DNA of 34,271 bases from an uncultured Prevotellaceae bacterium (GTDB lineage Bacteria; Bacteroidota; Bacteroidia; Bacteroidales; Bacteroidaceae). The notes beneath the pieces are model-generated. The model made no database searches and had not been told where the DNA came from. It worked only from the letters and a program-made list of their open reading frames with translations. The stretch spans positions 1-34,271 of the forward strand of contig CADASP010000036.1 of assembly GCA_902790625.1 (NCBI GenBank), written 5' to 3'. The stretch's first letter is position 1; the number at the start of each line of letters is the position of its first letter. Both the position numbers and the translations under genes were made by a program. Positions 22,376 to 31,983 of the stretch are shown piece after piece.

Positions 22376-25300
22376 ATGAAACATTTTAGATTCATTTTGA
22401 CTGCGCTACTGCTATGGGTGGGAGGCGCAAACGTGGCGATGGCCCAAAGCAGTTGGTCTACCAACACATACGAAGCCGATGGCATTCAGTACTATCTGAA
22501 TAATACGACTCACGAGGCTATGATAGCCTTGGGTAATTATTCGGGTGAGATTGTGGTCCCTGAATACATCTGGCCGGTCAGTCCTGGCAATCAAGATTGG
22601 TTGGTTCAAGCCAACAATCCCTATTGGGGAGGCTATCGTGTAACGGATTATGTTTATACTAACTCTTCAGGTACCATTCAGACCCCCTTTTCGAATAATG
22701 CGAACATCACGAAGGTGACATTGCCCCAGTCCATCCGTGCTATCAAGGATGGAACATTCCAGAATTGTACACAGCTTGAGGAAGTAAGGCTTCTCGGTTG
22801 CTTCTTTACCAACAGCTACGCGATGGACACGCAATCGCCGACTGGCACTCACAGCACAAATGTCTTTTCGGGATGCACAAGCCTGAGACGTTTGTATGCC
22901 GACGACCCTAGGGTAGTGTGCGTGAGGCGCAGGTGGAATATCAATGTGGGAAAGTGGGAAAACTATTGCCCTCTGGTGACGGCTCTCGGCACGAACACGA
23001 CGACGAATCTGACCTTATACCATAATGCCGGTGTTAAGTTAGCCTCGTATTTTCCGGACAGGAACGTCAAGCAGGAATATACAACCTTCACCAACTCCAA
23101 GCTCCAGGTGACCATAGACTTCTTCCCCAATGGCGATGTCAGCTATATCGATTATGGCTATAACCTGAATAGTTTATACGCTTGCAATGTCACTAAGACC
23201 ATCCATGCTCTTACAGAGCGGCAAATGACCATTGACTGCCCCAAGCAGGGAAGCAAGACCTTTGTACTGAACAATGTACCTAACGTCTCTCCCTACCTGA
23301 AACCCTATATTCAAGTCGGTAACGCAGACCCAGTCCCGATGTGCATCTTTGGCGATACATTCTATTACACGGTGTATGCCAATCCTGATGCCAATTCGAA
23401 TACGAATGTCCGCATTATGTACATGAGTTCCTCAACTTGGGGTGGTGGCCTTGTCGTTGAGACGCCTGGCGATATCACAGTCTATGTTGATAACCAAAAA
23501 AAGATTTCTGACTATCAAGATGCTGGAACCTATAGTGTGGCAAGTCCCGAACATCCCTACAGTACGTATGAGGTAGCCTTGGATTATGACACCTTGCGTT
23601 ATGTCGTTAAGGCCTTTGACGCAAATAATCAGGAGTACCAGCTGCTGAAGCAATATGGCGGAATGACTAATGGTGTGTACCGTAAGGGAAAGTATTACTT
23701 CAGGACGACGGGCAGTGCCTCATACCTCGATTATCGGGTAAGGCTCACGGCAACTGATATACCGATGCAGATATGGTATTTTGATAAACCTGCAGGAGCC
23801 AAACTGACGGTGAGCTGCTCCCGCAAAGGTATACCATACACTTTTACCTATAAGAATAATAAGATGTATAGCTTCTATGCTGACCCTGAGAAGCCAGTCA
23901 CCCTGAAATTGGAGAATGTGCGTGACGGGGTAATACCTTATATAATTGCAGCCCGGGAGCGTTTGGAGCTTCAGGAGGGAACCAATTCAGATGGCACAAA
24001 GTATTATGAGGCCAGCTATGTCCCTCACTATGGTGCGAATAACGATATCCAAATCGGCACCACTCAGATTATAGACAACGGCACAGTGCTGAGCGTGAAC
24101 ATTACGAAGGCGGGCCACGGTCTTGTATGGATTGAGGAACCGAATGAAGACTGGTATGATTTTAATGAGGAAGATCCCGAAGAAGAATATATCGAAGGCA
24201 ATCCATATCGTCTCAGAGACATGGAGGAAGACGGCGATACACAAAGCTTCGAATGGGCATACGATATCGACAACATACAGACTTTGTGTTTCGTAGTACC
24301 TATTTCAGAGTCTACTAATGGCATCGTGGAAACCGCTCGCGTCAACGTCAACGGTGTTGACATCGCCTTTGACCCCAATGTGTCAGGCAACTATGATGGT
24401 GAGATGTGGTATTACTACAATGTCCCCATCAATGGCGACCTCGACATTCAGCTCATCCATGAGGGCAATGCCCGGCATCTGACCGTCAAGAACGGTGACG
24501 GCAATGGAAGCATTGAAATATATAATCCAGAAGACGATGAGGTGCTATCCGTTTCAACAGGCCATGCCAGTTCGGGTGAATACTTGGTAAGGCAGTCTGG
24601 CTATTATGCTATCATCCAGCCAAGGGCAGGCAAGGAAGTGAGTGCCATCTTTACTACGGGAATGCAACAGCTGTTGCCGCCTGCCAACTATCTGCAGGGC
24701 GACGGCATTTATCTTGTGCCTTTGGCTGGTTTCGAAACAAATACCACAACAGAATATCAGTTGTCGGTCCTCTATGCCGATGGCGCTGTTGAACCTTGGA
24801 TTTCCTATCATCACATAGGACTGATAGGCAGTTTGGGCCGTTTTGTTAATTCTTTGCCTGAGAGCCAGAAGAATGCTATAGAGCAGTTGTCGGTCAACAT
24901 GGAAATGGTTGCCTCCGATTTGGCGGCCGTCCGCTATCTTGGCGGCAAGCCCAACTACTATACCAAGCCCGACACACAGGGTAGCTTGATCAGCCTCGAC
25001 CTTACGGATGCTTCCTTGATTGAAAGCTACGAGGCGTTCTATACCGACGAGAATGGTGAGTATAAGATAAACACTCGCAATGTGATACCCTATGGTTTCC
25101 TGGCAGGTCTGCATCTTGAAACCCTCTATCTGCCCAAGGCATTGAAGGGTTTTGAAGAGGGAGCACTGATGAATGTAAACAATAATTTGGTAGTCTATGC
25201 TCCTTGGAAGACACCGCTCGACCTGAGCACATCAAATGGCTTTGGTGATGAGGTGTCAAGAATGTGGCTTTTTGTTCCAGTTGGTTCTTTAGATGCATAT

Positions 25301-26314
25301 GCTGCAGACGAAGAGTGGGGCAAATTTGGCTTTATCGCGGAATATGGAAGTGTAGATCCCGCTGACATCATCCAGTTTGCTGATGCTGAGGTGAAGCGTA
25401 TCTGTGTGGAGAACTGGGATACCAATGGCGACGGCGAACTCTCGAAGGATGAGGCTAAGGCTGTGACGACGCTGATGGATGGCGAACAGTCGGTGTTCCA
25501 TGAAAACGGCACCATCACTTCGTTCGATGAGTTCCAATATTTCACTGGACTGACGAGTATTGAAGATAAAGCTTTCTATGATTGCCAGTCGCTCGCTTCA
25601 GTTGTCTTGCCCTCTACTATAACGTCAATTGGTAAGTTCGCATTCTTCCGTTGTAGCAAGTTGGAAAATATTGATTTGCCTGAAAGCCTACAGTCCATAG
25701 ACAATCAAGCCTTCAGAGTTTCCGGGCTAAAGACACTCTTCATCCCGAAGAACGTCACTACTATTGGAGTGGGTATAACTGGCTATTGTCAGAATTTGGT
25801 TAGTATCGTCGTTGATGAGGAAAACACAAATTTCAAGTCCACCAACGGTTGCAACGCCATTATTCAGAATGGCGGTTCTCTAAAAGCTGGCTGTCGATAC
25901 ACCAAGATTCCTGAAGGAGTAAAAACCATTCAAGCAGAATGTTTCTACAATAATAGAGAATTGGAGACTATTGAAATACCAAGTACGGTTAATTATGTTT
26001 TCTCTAATGCTTTCCAGGAATGCAGTAAATTGACAAGTATGATTTCAAAGGCAACGACGCCACCTACTCTTAATTCTAGTTTAAATGTTATCAGCACCAA
26101 CTGCGTCCTCACCGTTCCTAAGGGCACGAAGGAAGCCTACATCTTGGCTGGATGGACCACGAAGGAGACGGACCCTAACGGTATATTCCTGAGAATAGAG
26201 GAGGCTCCATCCAATCTGGAGGGTGATGTGAACAACGACAACAAGGTCACTATCGCCGATGCCGTGGAGGTGGTGAACATCATCCTTAACGATTCTTCTT
26301 CCAGCACTGAGTGA
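22376..26314 (+). CDS. Large BspA/LRR_5 surface protein with EF-hand and dockerin-like tail
   Basis: A 1312-aa secreted protein. Residues 1-24 are a signal peptide ending VAMAQ. An LRR_5 (BspA) repeat pair lies near 100-140 (ITKVTLPQSIRAIKDGTFQN). The long middle (about 200-960) is beta-rich and contains no family I can name, including an acidic patch DFNEEDPEEEYIEG. An EF-hand-like loop DTNGDGELSKDE lies near 1018-1029. A second LRR_5 block (about 1045-1250) includes SIEDKAFYDCQSLASVVLPS and similar units. The C-terminus GDVNNDNKVTIADAVEVVNI is one dockerin-like calcium loop, also seen at the end of the protein at 1-1359. Its GC content is lower than that of neighbouring core genes. It is likely surface-exposed; adhesion is inferred from the family. 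A promoter and a terminator of its own make it monocistronic. Confidence 0.88.
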   Translation: MKHFRFILTALLLWVGGANVAMAQSSWSTNTYEADGIQYYLNNTTHEAMIALGNYSGEIVVPEYIWPVSPGNQDWLVQANNPYWGGYRVTDYVYTNSSGTIQTPFSNNANITKVTLPQSIRAIKDGTFQNCTQLEEVRLLGCFFTNSYAMDTQSPTGTHSTNVFSGCTSLRRLYADDPRVVCVRRRWNINVGKWENYCPLVTALGTNTTTNLTLYHNAGVKLASYFPDRNVKQEYTTFTNSKLQVTIDFFPNGDVSYIDYGYNLNSLYACNVTKTIHALTERQMTIDCPKQGSKTFVLNNVPNVSPYLKPYIQVGNADPVPMCIFGDTFYYTVYANPDANSNTNVRIMYMSSSTWGGGLVVETPGDITVYVDNQKKISDYQDAGTYSVASPEHPYSTYEVALDYDTLRYVVKAFDANNQEYQLLKQYGGMTNGVYRKGKYYFRTTGSASYLDYRVRLTATDIPMQIWYFDKPAGAKLTVSCSRKGIPYTFTYKNNKMYSFYADPEKPVTLKLENVRDGVIPYIIAARERLELQEGTNSDGTKYYEASYVPHYGANNDIQIGTTQIIDNGTVLSVNITKAGHGLVWIEEPNEDWYDFNEEDPEEEYIEGNPYRLRDMEEDGDTQSFEWAYDIDNIQTLCFVVPISESTNGIVETARVNVNGVDIAFDPNVSGNYDGEMWYYYNVPINGDLDIQLIHEGNARHLTVKNGDGNGSIEIYNPEDDEVLSVSTGHASSGEYLVRQSGYYAIIQPRAGKEVSAIFTTGMQQLLPPANYLQGDGIYLVPLAGFETNTTTEYQLSVLYADGAVEPWISYHHIGLIGSLGRFVNSLPESQKNAIEQLSVNMEMVASDLAAVRYLGGKPNYYTKPDTQGSLISLDLTDASLIESYEAFYTDENGEYKINTRNVIPYGFLAGLHLETLYLPKALKGFEEGALMNVNNNLVVYAPWKTPLDLSTSNGFGDEVSRMWLFVPVGSLDAYAADEEWGKFGFIAEYGSVDPADIIQFADAEVKRICVENWDTNGDGELSKDEAKAVTTLMDGEQSVFHENGTITSFDEFQYFTGLTSIEDKAFYDCQSLASVVLPSTITSIGKFAFFRCSKLENIDLPESLQSIDNQAFRVSGLKTLFIPKNVTTIGVGITGYCQNLVSIVVDEENTNFKSTNGCNAIIQNGGSLKAGCRYTKIPEGVKTIQAECFYNNRELETIEIPSTVNYVFSNAFQECSKLTSMISKATTPPTLNSSLNVISTNCVLTVPKGTKEAYILAGWTTKETDPNGIFLRIEEAPSNLEGDVNNDNKVTIADAVEVVNIILNDSSSSTE

Positions 26315-26352
26315 CACAAGCGGAAAGAAGAAAAAATGTGCAATAGTGAAAT

Positions 26353-26388
26353 AGTACCGCTTGGCAGCTGCTGGGCGGTACTTTTTTT
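26353..26388 (+). terminator. Intrinsic terminator of the BspA/LRR gene
   Basis: AGTACCGC (26353-26360) pairs with GCGGTACT (26375-26382); the CAGCTG in the loop is itself palindromic. Seven T residues follow (26382-26388). It begins 38 bp after the stop codon. Confidence 0.9.
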
Positions 26389-26500
26389 AGTAACTGTTGA
26401 AACTCTCCTCGCAGAGAACAAAAGTGAAGAAAAAGACATGAAAAACGATTGAATTATGCAGAAAAGTTGATTTTTCCTCGTTATTTCGTTGAGAAAAAAC

Positions 26501-26508
26501 TAATTTTG
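26501..26508 (+). promoter_or_regulatory. -7 element of the jet operon promoter
   Basis: TAATTTTG, 40 bp before the jetA ATG, inside an AT-rich stretch. The -33 region is T-rich (TTTTTCC) without a clean TTTG. Confidence 0.6.
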
Positions 26509-26548
26509 TACGCGTATTTATCACAAAGTCCAACTCATCTGAAAAAGA

Positions 26549-27763
26549 TTGGGGAAATTGCCCATGGAGATACTTTCACATTTCAGAACCATAGAAGAGC
26601 TCACTAAGACACTCGCGCGTGAGCAAGGATTGCTGAGCGAGATGTTTGAGAAGCGGAAACTGATGAAGTTCCCGATAGGACTGGCTTTGGAACTGGAGGG
26701 AGGCAACGAGGCGAGGCTCAGGAGGCTCCTGGATTACGGAGTATTGGTGGAGACGGGCAACACCGTGGAGATAGAGAGCGACTATCTGAACTTCTTTGAA
26801 GAGGTGCTGAACGTGAACGAGGAAATCAGCGTGCTGAGTGTGCAGGAGTGCATCAACACGCTGAAGGAATATATTGGCTATTTCTTGCAAGAGACAAACA
26901 CCAATCGTAAGGCCGGATACCAGGACAGCGTGCGCCAGTTGCTGAAGAAGACGGGGTTCCGCACGCTGAAGAACGTGGTGGACCTGAAGCGCAATATGGA
27001 CCATGCGTATAAACAGGAACCGAACTACATCATCAAGATAAAGAAGCTGCAGAACCTGGACGAGAAGAGCCACAGCATCCGCTCGATGATACGTGAGTGC
27101 GAGAAGCTGATGGACACCGAGAACGCCTTCTTCCTGATGGCTGGCGACCCACACATGGCCAAGACGTGCAGCGACGTGAAGCACGACTTCGTGGAGGCCT
27201 ATCATGCGCTGATGGAAATAGACCGTCAGATCATCGTCTACATCAACCAGATTGAGCTACAGAACCAGCTCTACAAGAAGATACGCAAACTGAAATATCT
27301 GCAGGACCAGCTGCTCATCAAGACCGAGACCAACGTGGTGCAGGTGCTGGAGGAGCGGAATCCACTGTGGATGGAATCGCGCTGGTACAGTCGCATCCGC
27401 CTCTCCTTGGACATGCTGAGGGAGAACGACCAGGTGGTGAGGATGCTGCGACGGATAGCCGAGCGCAACGGTCTGCGGAAAACGGCCAGGACGGAGGCTG
27501 AACCGCTGACCGACGAAGACTTGCAGGAGCATATACAAAGGCTGAAGGAGGTAGACCCAGCAGAGGTGTGGAATGCCTTCACGGCATCGAGCTACAGCCT
27601 GTTCGACTTTATCCTGCACTACGACTATAAGGCCAAGCGCAGCATCGAAGACCATGCGGCACTCTTCTGCCAACTGGTCATCCTGCATCCCGATGAATGC
27701 CGGATGACCGGGCGATATGCCACTTACCAAAACATTGAATATCCCATCATCTATGCGAAATAA
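26549..27763 (+). CDS. jetA: Wadjet system kleisin subunit JetA (MukF-like)
   Basis: The first gene of a four-gene Wadjet (MksBEFG-type) locus. Wadjet complexes recognise circular plasmids by loop extrusion and cut them. The protein (404 aa) is mostly helical and charged, as expected of a kleisin: an N-terminal winged-helix-like part (ALELEGGNEARLRRLLDYGV), a helical middle with heptad character (about 90-300: KAGYQDSVRQLLKKTGFRTL, INQIELQNQLYKKIRKLKYL), and a C-terminal winged-helix-like part ending FCQLVILHPDECRM. Assignment rests mainly on gene order: kleisin-sized, MukE-sized, SMC-like ATPase, Toprim protein. Its stop overlaps the jetB start by 11 bp. The Wadjet subtype is not decided; I cannot see a clear DUF3375 signature of type I. 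Confidence 0.78.
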   Translation: MGKLPMEILSHFRTIEELTKTLAREQGLLSEMFEKRKLMKFPIGLALELEGGNEARLRRLLDYGVLVETGNTVEIESDYLNFFEEVLNVNEEISVLSVQECINTLKEYIGYFLQETNTNRKAGYQDSVRQLLKKTGFRTLKNVVDLKRNMDHAYKQEPNYIIKIKKLQNLDEKSHSIRSMIRECEKLMDTENAFFLMAGDPHMAKTCSDVKHDFVEAYHALMEIDRQIIVYINQIELQNQLYKKIRKLKYLQDQLLIKTETNVVQVLEERNPLWMESRWYSRIRLSLDMLRENDQVVRMLRRIAERNGLRKTARTEAEPLTDEDLQEHIQRLKEVDPAEVWNAFTASSYSLFDFILHYDYKAKRSIEDHAALFCQLVILHPDECRMTGRYATYQNIEYPIIYAK

Positions 27764-28310
27764 CACCCAAAGAATCTACGAGCGACTGAGCCGGGGAGAG
27801 TTTCTCTCGGTGGACAGCGCGGATGCTTCAGTACGTCATTTGTACGAGGACATTGAGGAGAACCAGAACGACTATGCCGACTTCTTCAAGGAGATAGGCT
27901 TGCAGTTGGAGGCAGGTAATGGCTATTTCTATTTTTCACGAATTGGAGAAGGGCGACAGGCTATTGAGCAGAAGTTGGAAAGCTTTTCCAAGTGGCTCGA
28001 CTATCTGGACTTCCTGAAGACCTACAACCAGTCGTTCACTGCCGGCTACCAGTTCCGCAAGAGTCATCTGACAGAGCAGATCAGCCTCGACATCGAGCTG
28101 AAGGAGAAGGCGGGCCACCTCTATAAGAAATACGGCATGGGGTCGAACCTCGAAATCGTCAACAAACTGCTGCAGGAGATGCAGACGATGGGCTTTGCCG
28201 AGTGCATCATCGAGCAGGACGAGACGTATAAGATAACGTCGGCCTTCCACTATGCCGAGGACTTGGTCAATATGATCCAAATAGCCAACGAAGATGAAGT
28301 ACCTGAATAA
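27753..28310 (+). CDS. jetB: Wadjet subunit JetB (MukE-like, DUF4194-type)
   Basis: A 185-aa helical and winged-helix protein. It has RIYERLSRGEFLSVDSADAS at the start, a dimer-like central part (FSKWLDYLDFLKTYNQSFTA) and a C-terminal winged helix (LEIVNKLLQEMQTMGFAECI). In known systems JetB bridges the kleisin and is needed for loop extrusion. The ATG at 27753 is chosen (MRNNTQ), since it lies in the jetA stop overlap; the in-frame ATG at 27717 would overlap jetA by 47 bp. The stop overlaps the jetC start by 17 bp, so the three genes are translated in a coupled way. Confidence 0.8.
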   Translation: MRNNTQRIYERLSRGEFLSVDSADASVRHLYEDIEENQNDYADFFKEIGLQLEAGNGYFYFSRIGEGRQAIEQKLESFSKWLDYLDFLKTYNQSFTAGYQFRKSHLTEQISLDIELKEKAGHLYKKYGMGSNLEIVNKLLQEMQTMGFAECIIEQDETYKITSAFHYAEDLVNMIQIANEDEVPE

Positions 28311-31300
28311 AATCATATTTATCAACAGTGCCAACATCCCGTATGCCGAGATTTCGGTCGACGGCAACGTGCATTTCACGGGTACACAGGGCGTGGGCAA
28401 GAGTACGGTGCTCAGGGCGCTGCTGTTCTTCTACAATGCCGACAAGCACCGCTTGGGCATTCAGCAGGGACAGAAGTCGTTCGACGAGTTCTATTTCCGC
28501 CAGTCCAACTCGTATATCCTCTATGAAGTGATGCGCGACGGTGGAGCTTATACCATTTTGGTGAGTCGCTACCAGGGACGCGCCTCATGGCGGTTTATCG
28601 ATGCGCCCTATCAGCGTGAGTGGCTTGTAGGCGACGACAAGCAGGTGCTGAGCGACTGGGTGAGAATACGTGAACGGATAGACAAAAACGTGGCGGTTTC
28701 GGCAAGAATCGACTCCGGCGTGATGTTCAAGGACATCCTCTTCGGCAATACCCGTGATGCCAAATACGCCCGCTACGCCATCGTGCAAAGTGCGCATTAT
28801 CAGAATATCCCACGAAGCATTCAGAACGTGTTTCTGAACACCAAGCTGGATGCCGACTTTGTGAAGAACACCATCATACAGTCGATGGCCGACGAAGACG
28901 TGTCCATCGACCTGCAGACCTATCGGCGGCTGGTGACCGACTTCGAGCGGGAGTATGACGAGATAGACTGTTGGTTCAGGCAGACACGCGACGGCAGCTA
29001 TCCAGTGCGCCAACAAGCATTGAAGATTGCCGAACAGGGGCGGAGAATCGTGGCACTCGACCAGCAGCTTCTTGACCTATGGCGCATGCTGAACCATGCA
29101 GTGGCAGAGAGCGAGCAGAAGATACCACTCTTGGAAACAGAAGCCGCAGAGGTGAAGGCTGACATAGAGAAGGAACGCCATCGCGAGAAAGAGCTGACGG
29201 CCGAATACGACAAGGAGAGAGACGGCCTCAACCAAGAACTGGGCGGCAAAAAGAGCAAGCTGAAGGAGATAGCTCAGGCCAGAAAAGACTTCGAGGCCAT
29301 GAACATCGGCGAGAAACTGGCGTTGGCTGCACGCGAGGAAACCATCAAACAGGAGGCTGAAGACAAGCAAACACTGCTGGACGGAATCTTGAAGACGCAT
29401 GCATCGATAGAAGAGAAATACAACATCGCCAAAGGGAAACTGGAGAATGCTCGTCAGGCTTTCGAGAATGCACAGAAGGAGGCTTTCTATCGTCGACAGG
29501 AATCACTACAGGCAAAGCGGAAAGTACTGGAGGATGAACGCACGAAAGGCAGGAACCAGCTGATGGAATCCTTCAACAACTGGCGACATGAGTCGGACGA
29601 CCGGCTGGAACTGTTGCAGAAAGACCAAAGCAGGGCCGACCAAGCGTTGAAAGAGCTGAGGCTGTGGCATCCGAAGGCCGATGACATCAAGCAAGTGTTC
29701 GCTCAGCTCCAGCAAATGGAGTTAGATGCAAAAGAGAACGCAGCACGACAGACGGCAGTGAAGAGCCAGATAGCCCAGCTGACGGCAGAATATGAAATGA
29801 AGGAGGCTGAACTGAAACAGGCCTCCGAGCGGGAACAGGAACGTCTGGAAACTCGCCGCACAGATTGCAAGGAGCAGATAGCAAAGATTGAACAGCTACT
29901 GTCGCACCTCGATGGCTCGCTGTATCAGTGGTTGACCGACCATGTGGAGGAATGGGAGAATACCATTGGCAAGGTGGCCGACGAAGAGCGGATTCTATAT
30001 GCCCAAGGCTTGGAGCCATCGTTGACCAATCACCCAAACGACCAAACGACCAATCACCCAAACGACCAAAGCATGTTTGGGGTGAAACTCAACCTGGATA
30101 ACATTGATGCCGTGCATCGCACACCTGATGACTATCGGGCAGAGCAGAAGTCATGGGAAGAGCAGTTGCAGCAGCTGAACAGAGCGCTCAGCGGATTGCC
30201 CGTCAGTCTGCAGGAGAACATCGCGAAACTTGGAAAGAAATATGCCGAAAGGCTCAATCCGCTGCGCCAGCAGTCAACGCTGCTGAAGGTGGAAGAAGAG
30301 CAGATTCCCGTGAAGCGGCAGAACCTGCAAAACGAGCAGCACCGGTTGGAGATGGAAGAGCAGGAACTCACGGCAGAAGAAAAGACTGTCCGTGAGCGAG
30401 CCTTCAACGAAGCCTTGCTCCGTGTGCAGGCAGAAAAGGAAGCCCGCGAGAAACAGGAGGCCAAGAACAAAAAGGAACTCGGCGACTTGGACAAGACCTT
30501 CAACAAAGCATCTAAAACCCTCGATGAAGAATTGCGGGCATTCAAACAATCTCAGGCATCGGAGGCCACAGCACGCTATCAGGAGTTCGAAGTGCAGAAG
30601 GCAGAACTCGATGCACAGCAGAAAGCAGAATTGGCTGGAAAGGGCGTTGATGTGAATCTGCTGGAGCAATATCGCAAGGCGTTGGAGGAGCTGCAGCGAC
30701 TGTTGAATCAGATTGAGGCAGAACGTCCTACGGTCATCAGATACCGCGATGCGGAGCAAAACCTCTTTGCCAAGGAACCAGAGATACGCAAGAGCATCAA
30801 GGACATTGAACAACAATTCGCCATGATGCGCCAACGCTATGAGGACAAGCGGGCGCGCATCGGGAAGAAGCGGCAGGAACAAGAAGAGCGGCAGAGGCAG
30901 GTGCTACAGGAACTGACGCACCGCCGCGAGGGCCTGAACCAGTATCATCAAGTGGTGGAGAACGAGCATCTGGTGCCCGACACGTTCCTCTCCGACAACA
31001 AGACCAAAGAGACGTCACACGACTGTCAGCAGCTGCTGAGCCAGCTGCGAGGCACGGTGAACCAAAAACGAGAGACGATGGACAAGTTGAAAGACATCGT
31101 CGTCAACTTCAACCGCAACTTCAAACCACAGAATGCTTTCCACTTCAACACGATGCCCGTGACAGACAACGACTATCTACAGATAGCCGTAGACCTGCAG
31201 GATTTCATGGACAACAACAAGATAGAGGAGTTCCGACAGCGCACCAGCGAGCATTATAAGGACATCTTGGGGCGCATCTCCACAGAAATCGGTGCCCTGA

Positions 31301-31974
31301 TGAAACGTCGCTCTGACGTGGACGGCGTGATTGTCGACATCAACCGCGACTTCGTGGAGAAGAACTTTGCCGGTGTCATCAAGAGCATTGAGCTACGGGC
31401 CAATGAGTCGTCAGACAGACTGATGCAACTACTCATGTCCATCCACGACTACACCACAGAGAACGCCCTCTCCATTGGTGAACTCAATCTCTTCTCCAGC
31501 GACAACCGAGACGAAGTGAATCGCAAGGTGGTGGACTATCTGAAGAACCTCTCCCATCAGTTGCACGACGAACAATCCCGACCGAGCGTCTCGCTTGGCA
31601 ACGCTTTCCGCTTGCAGTTCCGTGTGAAGGAGAACGACAACGACACCAACTGGGTGGAACGCATCAACAATGTAGGCTCCGACGGAACCGACATCCTGGT
31701 GAAGGCCATGGTGAACATTATGCTCATCAACGTGTTCAAAAAGAAAGCCGCAAGAAAGAGCGGCGACTTCATCGTGCATTGCATGATGGACGAGATTGGC
31801 CGTCTGCACCCAAACAACATCAAGGGCATTCTGCAGTTTGCCAACTCGCGCAACATCTATCTCATCAACAGCTCACCTACGTCGTACAACCCTTACGACT
31901 ACCGCTATACCTATCTGCTCAGCAAACATGGCGTGAAGACGAGAGTGGAGAAATTGCTCAAACGAACAACATAA
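28294..31974 (+). CDS. jetC: Wadjet SMC-like ATPase JetC (MukB/MksB-like)
   Basis: A 1226-aa SMC-family motor. The Walker A is GTQGVGKST at 30-38, within HFTGTQGVGKSTVLRALLFF. Two long coiled-coil stretches (about 265-560 and 620-900, rich in E, K, Q, A and L) flank a hinge-like region. The C-terminal head has the signature-like NNVGSDGTDILVKAM (Gly1128-Thr1132) and a Walker B with Asp1166-Glu1167 in VHCMMDEIGRL, followed by the H-loop-like region YLINSSPTSY. The head-coil-head plan and the short N-terminal strand pattern are those of MukB/MksB/JetC rather than SbcC. Residues about 578-593 hold a tandem TNHPNDQ(T) insert, probably in a loop of the coiled coil. jetD follows after 9 bp. Confidence 0.88.
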   Translation: MKYLNKIIFINSANIPYAEISVDGNVHFTGTQGVGKSTVLRALLFFYNADKHRLGIQQGQKSFDEFYFRQSNSYILYEVMRDGGAYTILVSRYQGRASWRFIDAPYQREWLVGDDKQVLSDWVRIRERIDKNVAVSARIDSGVMFKDILFGNTRDAKYARYAIVQSAHYQNIPRSIQNVFLNTKLDADFVKNTIIQSMADEDVSIDLQTYRRLVTDFEREYDEIDCWFRQTRDGSYPVRQQALKIAEQGRRIVALDQQLLDLWRMLNHAVAESEQKIPLLETEAAEVKADIEKERHREKELTAEYDKERDGLNQELGGKKSKLKEIAQARKDFEAMNIGEKLALAAREETIKQEAEDKQTLLDGILKTHASIEEKYNIAKGKLENARQAFENAQKEAFYRRQESLQAKRKVLEDERTKGRNQLMESFNNWRHESDDRLELLQKDQSRADQALKELRLWHPKADDIKQVFAQLQQMELDAKENAARQTAVKSQIAQLTAEYEMKEAELKQASEREQERLETRRTDCKEQIAKIEQLLSHLDGSLYQWLTDHVEEWENTIGKVADEERILYAQGLEPSLTNHPNDQTTNHPNDQSMFGVKLNLDNIDAVHRTPDDYRAEQKSWEEQLQQLNRALSGLPVSLQENIAKLGKKYAERLNPLRQQSTLLKVEEEQIPVKRQNLQNEQHRLEMEEQELTAEEKTVRERAFNEALLRVQAEKEAREKQEAKNKKELGDLDKTFNKASKTLDEELRAFKQSQASEATARYQEFEVQKAELDAQQKAELAGKGVDVNLLEQYRKALEELQRLLNQIEAERPTVIRYRDAEQNLFAKEPEIRKSIKDIEQQFAMMRQRYEDKRARIGKKRQEQEERQRQVLQELTHRREGLNQYHQVVENEHLVPDTFLSDNKTKETSHDCQQLLSQLRGTVNQKRETMDKLKDIVVNFNRNFKPQNAFHFNTMPVTDNDYLQIAVDLQDFMDNNKIEEFRQRTSEHYKDILGRISTEIGALMKRRSDVDGVIVDINRDFVEKNFAGVIKSIELRANESSDRLMQLLMSIHDYTTENALSIGELNLFSSDNRDEVNRKVVDYLKNLSHQLHDEQSRPSVSLGNAFRLQFRVKENDNDTNWVERINNVGSDGTDILVKAMVNIMLINVFKKKAARKSGDFIVHCMMDEIGRLHPNNIKGILQFANSRNIYLINSSPTSYNPYDYRYTYLLSKHGVKTRVEKLLKRTT
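30025..30072 (+). repeat. In-frame 24-bp tandem repeat in jetC (2 copies)
   Basis: Two units beginning ACCAATCACCCAAACGACCA (30025-30048 and 30049-30072) differ only in the last three bases (ACG versus AGC). They encode TNHPNDQT and TNHPNDQS, unlike the Glu/Lys-rich coil on both sides. Confidence 0.9.
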
Positions 31975-31983
31975 GCATCATCA

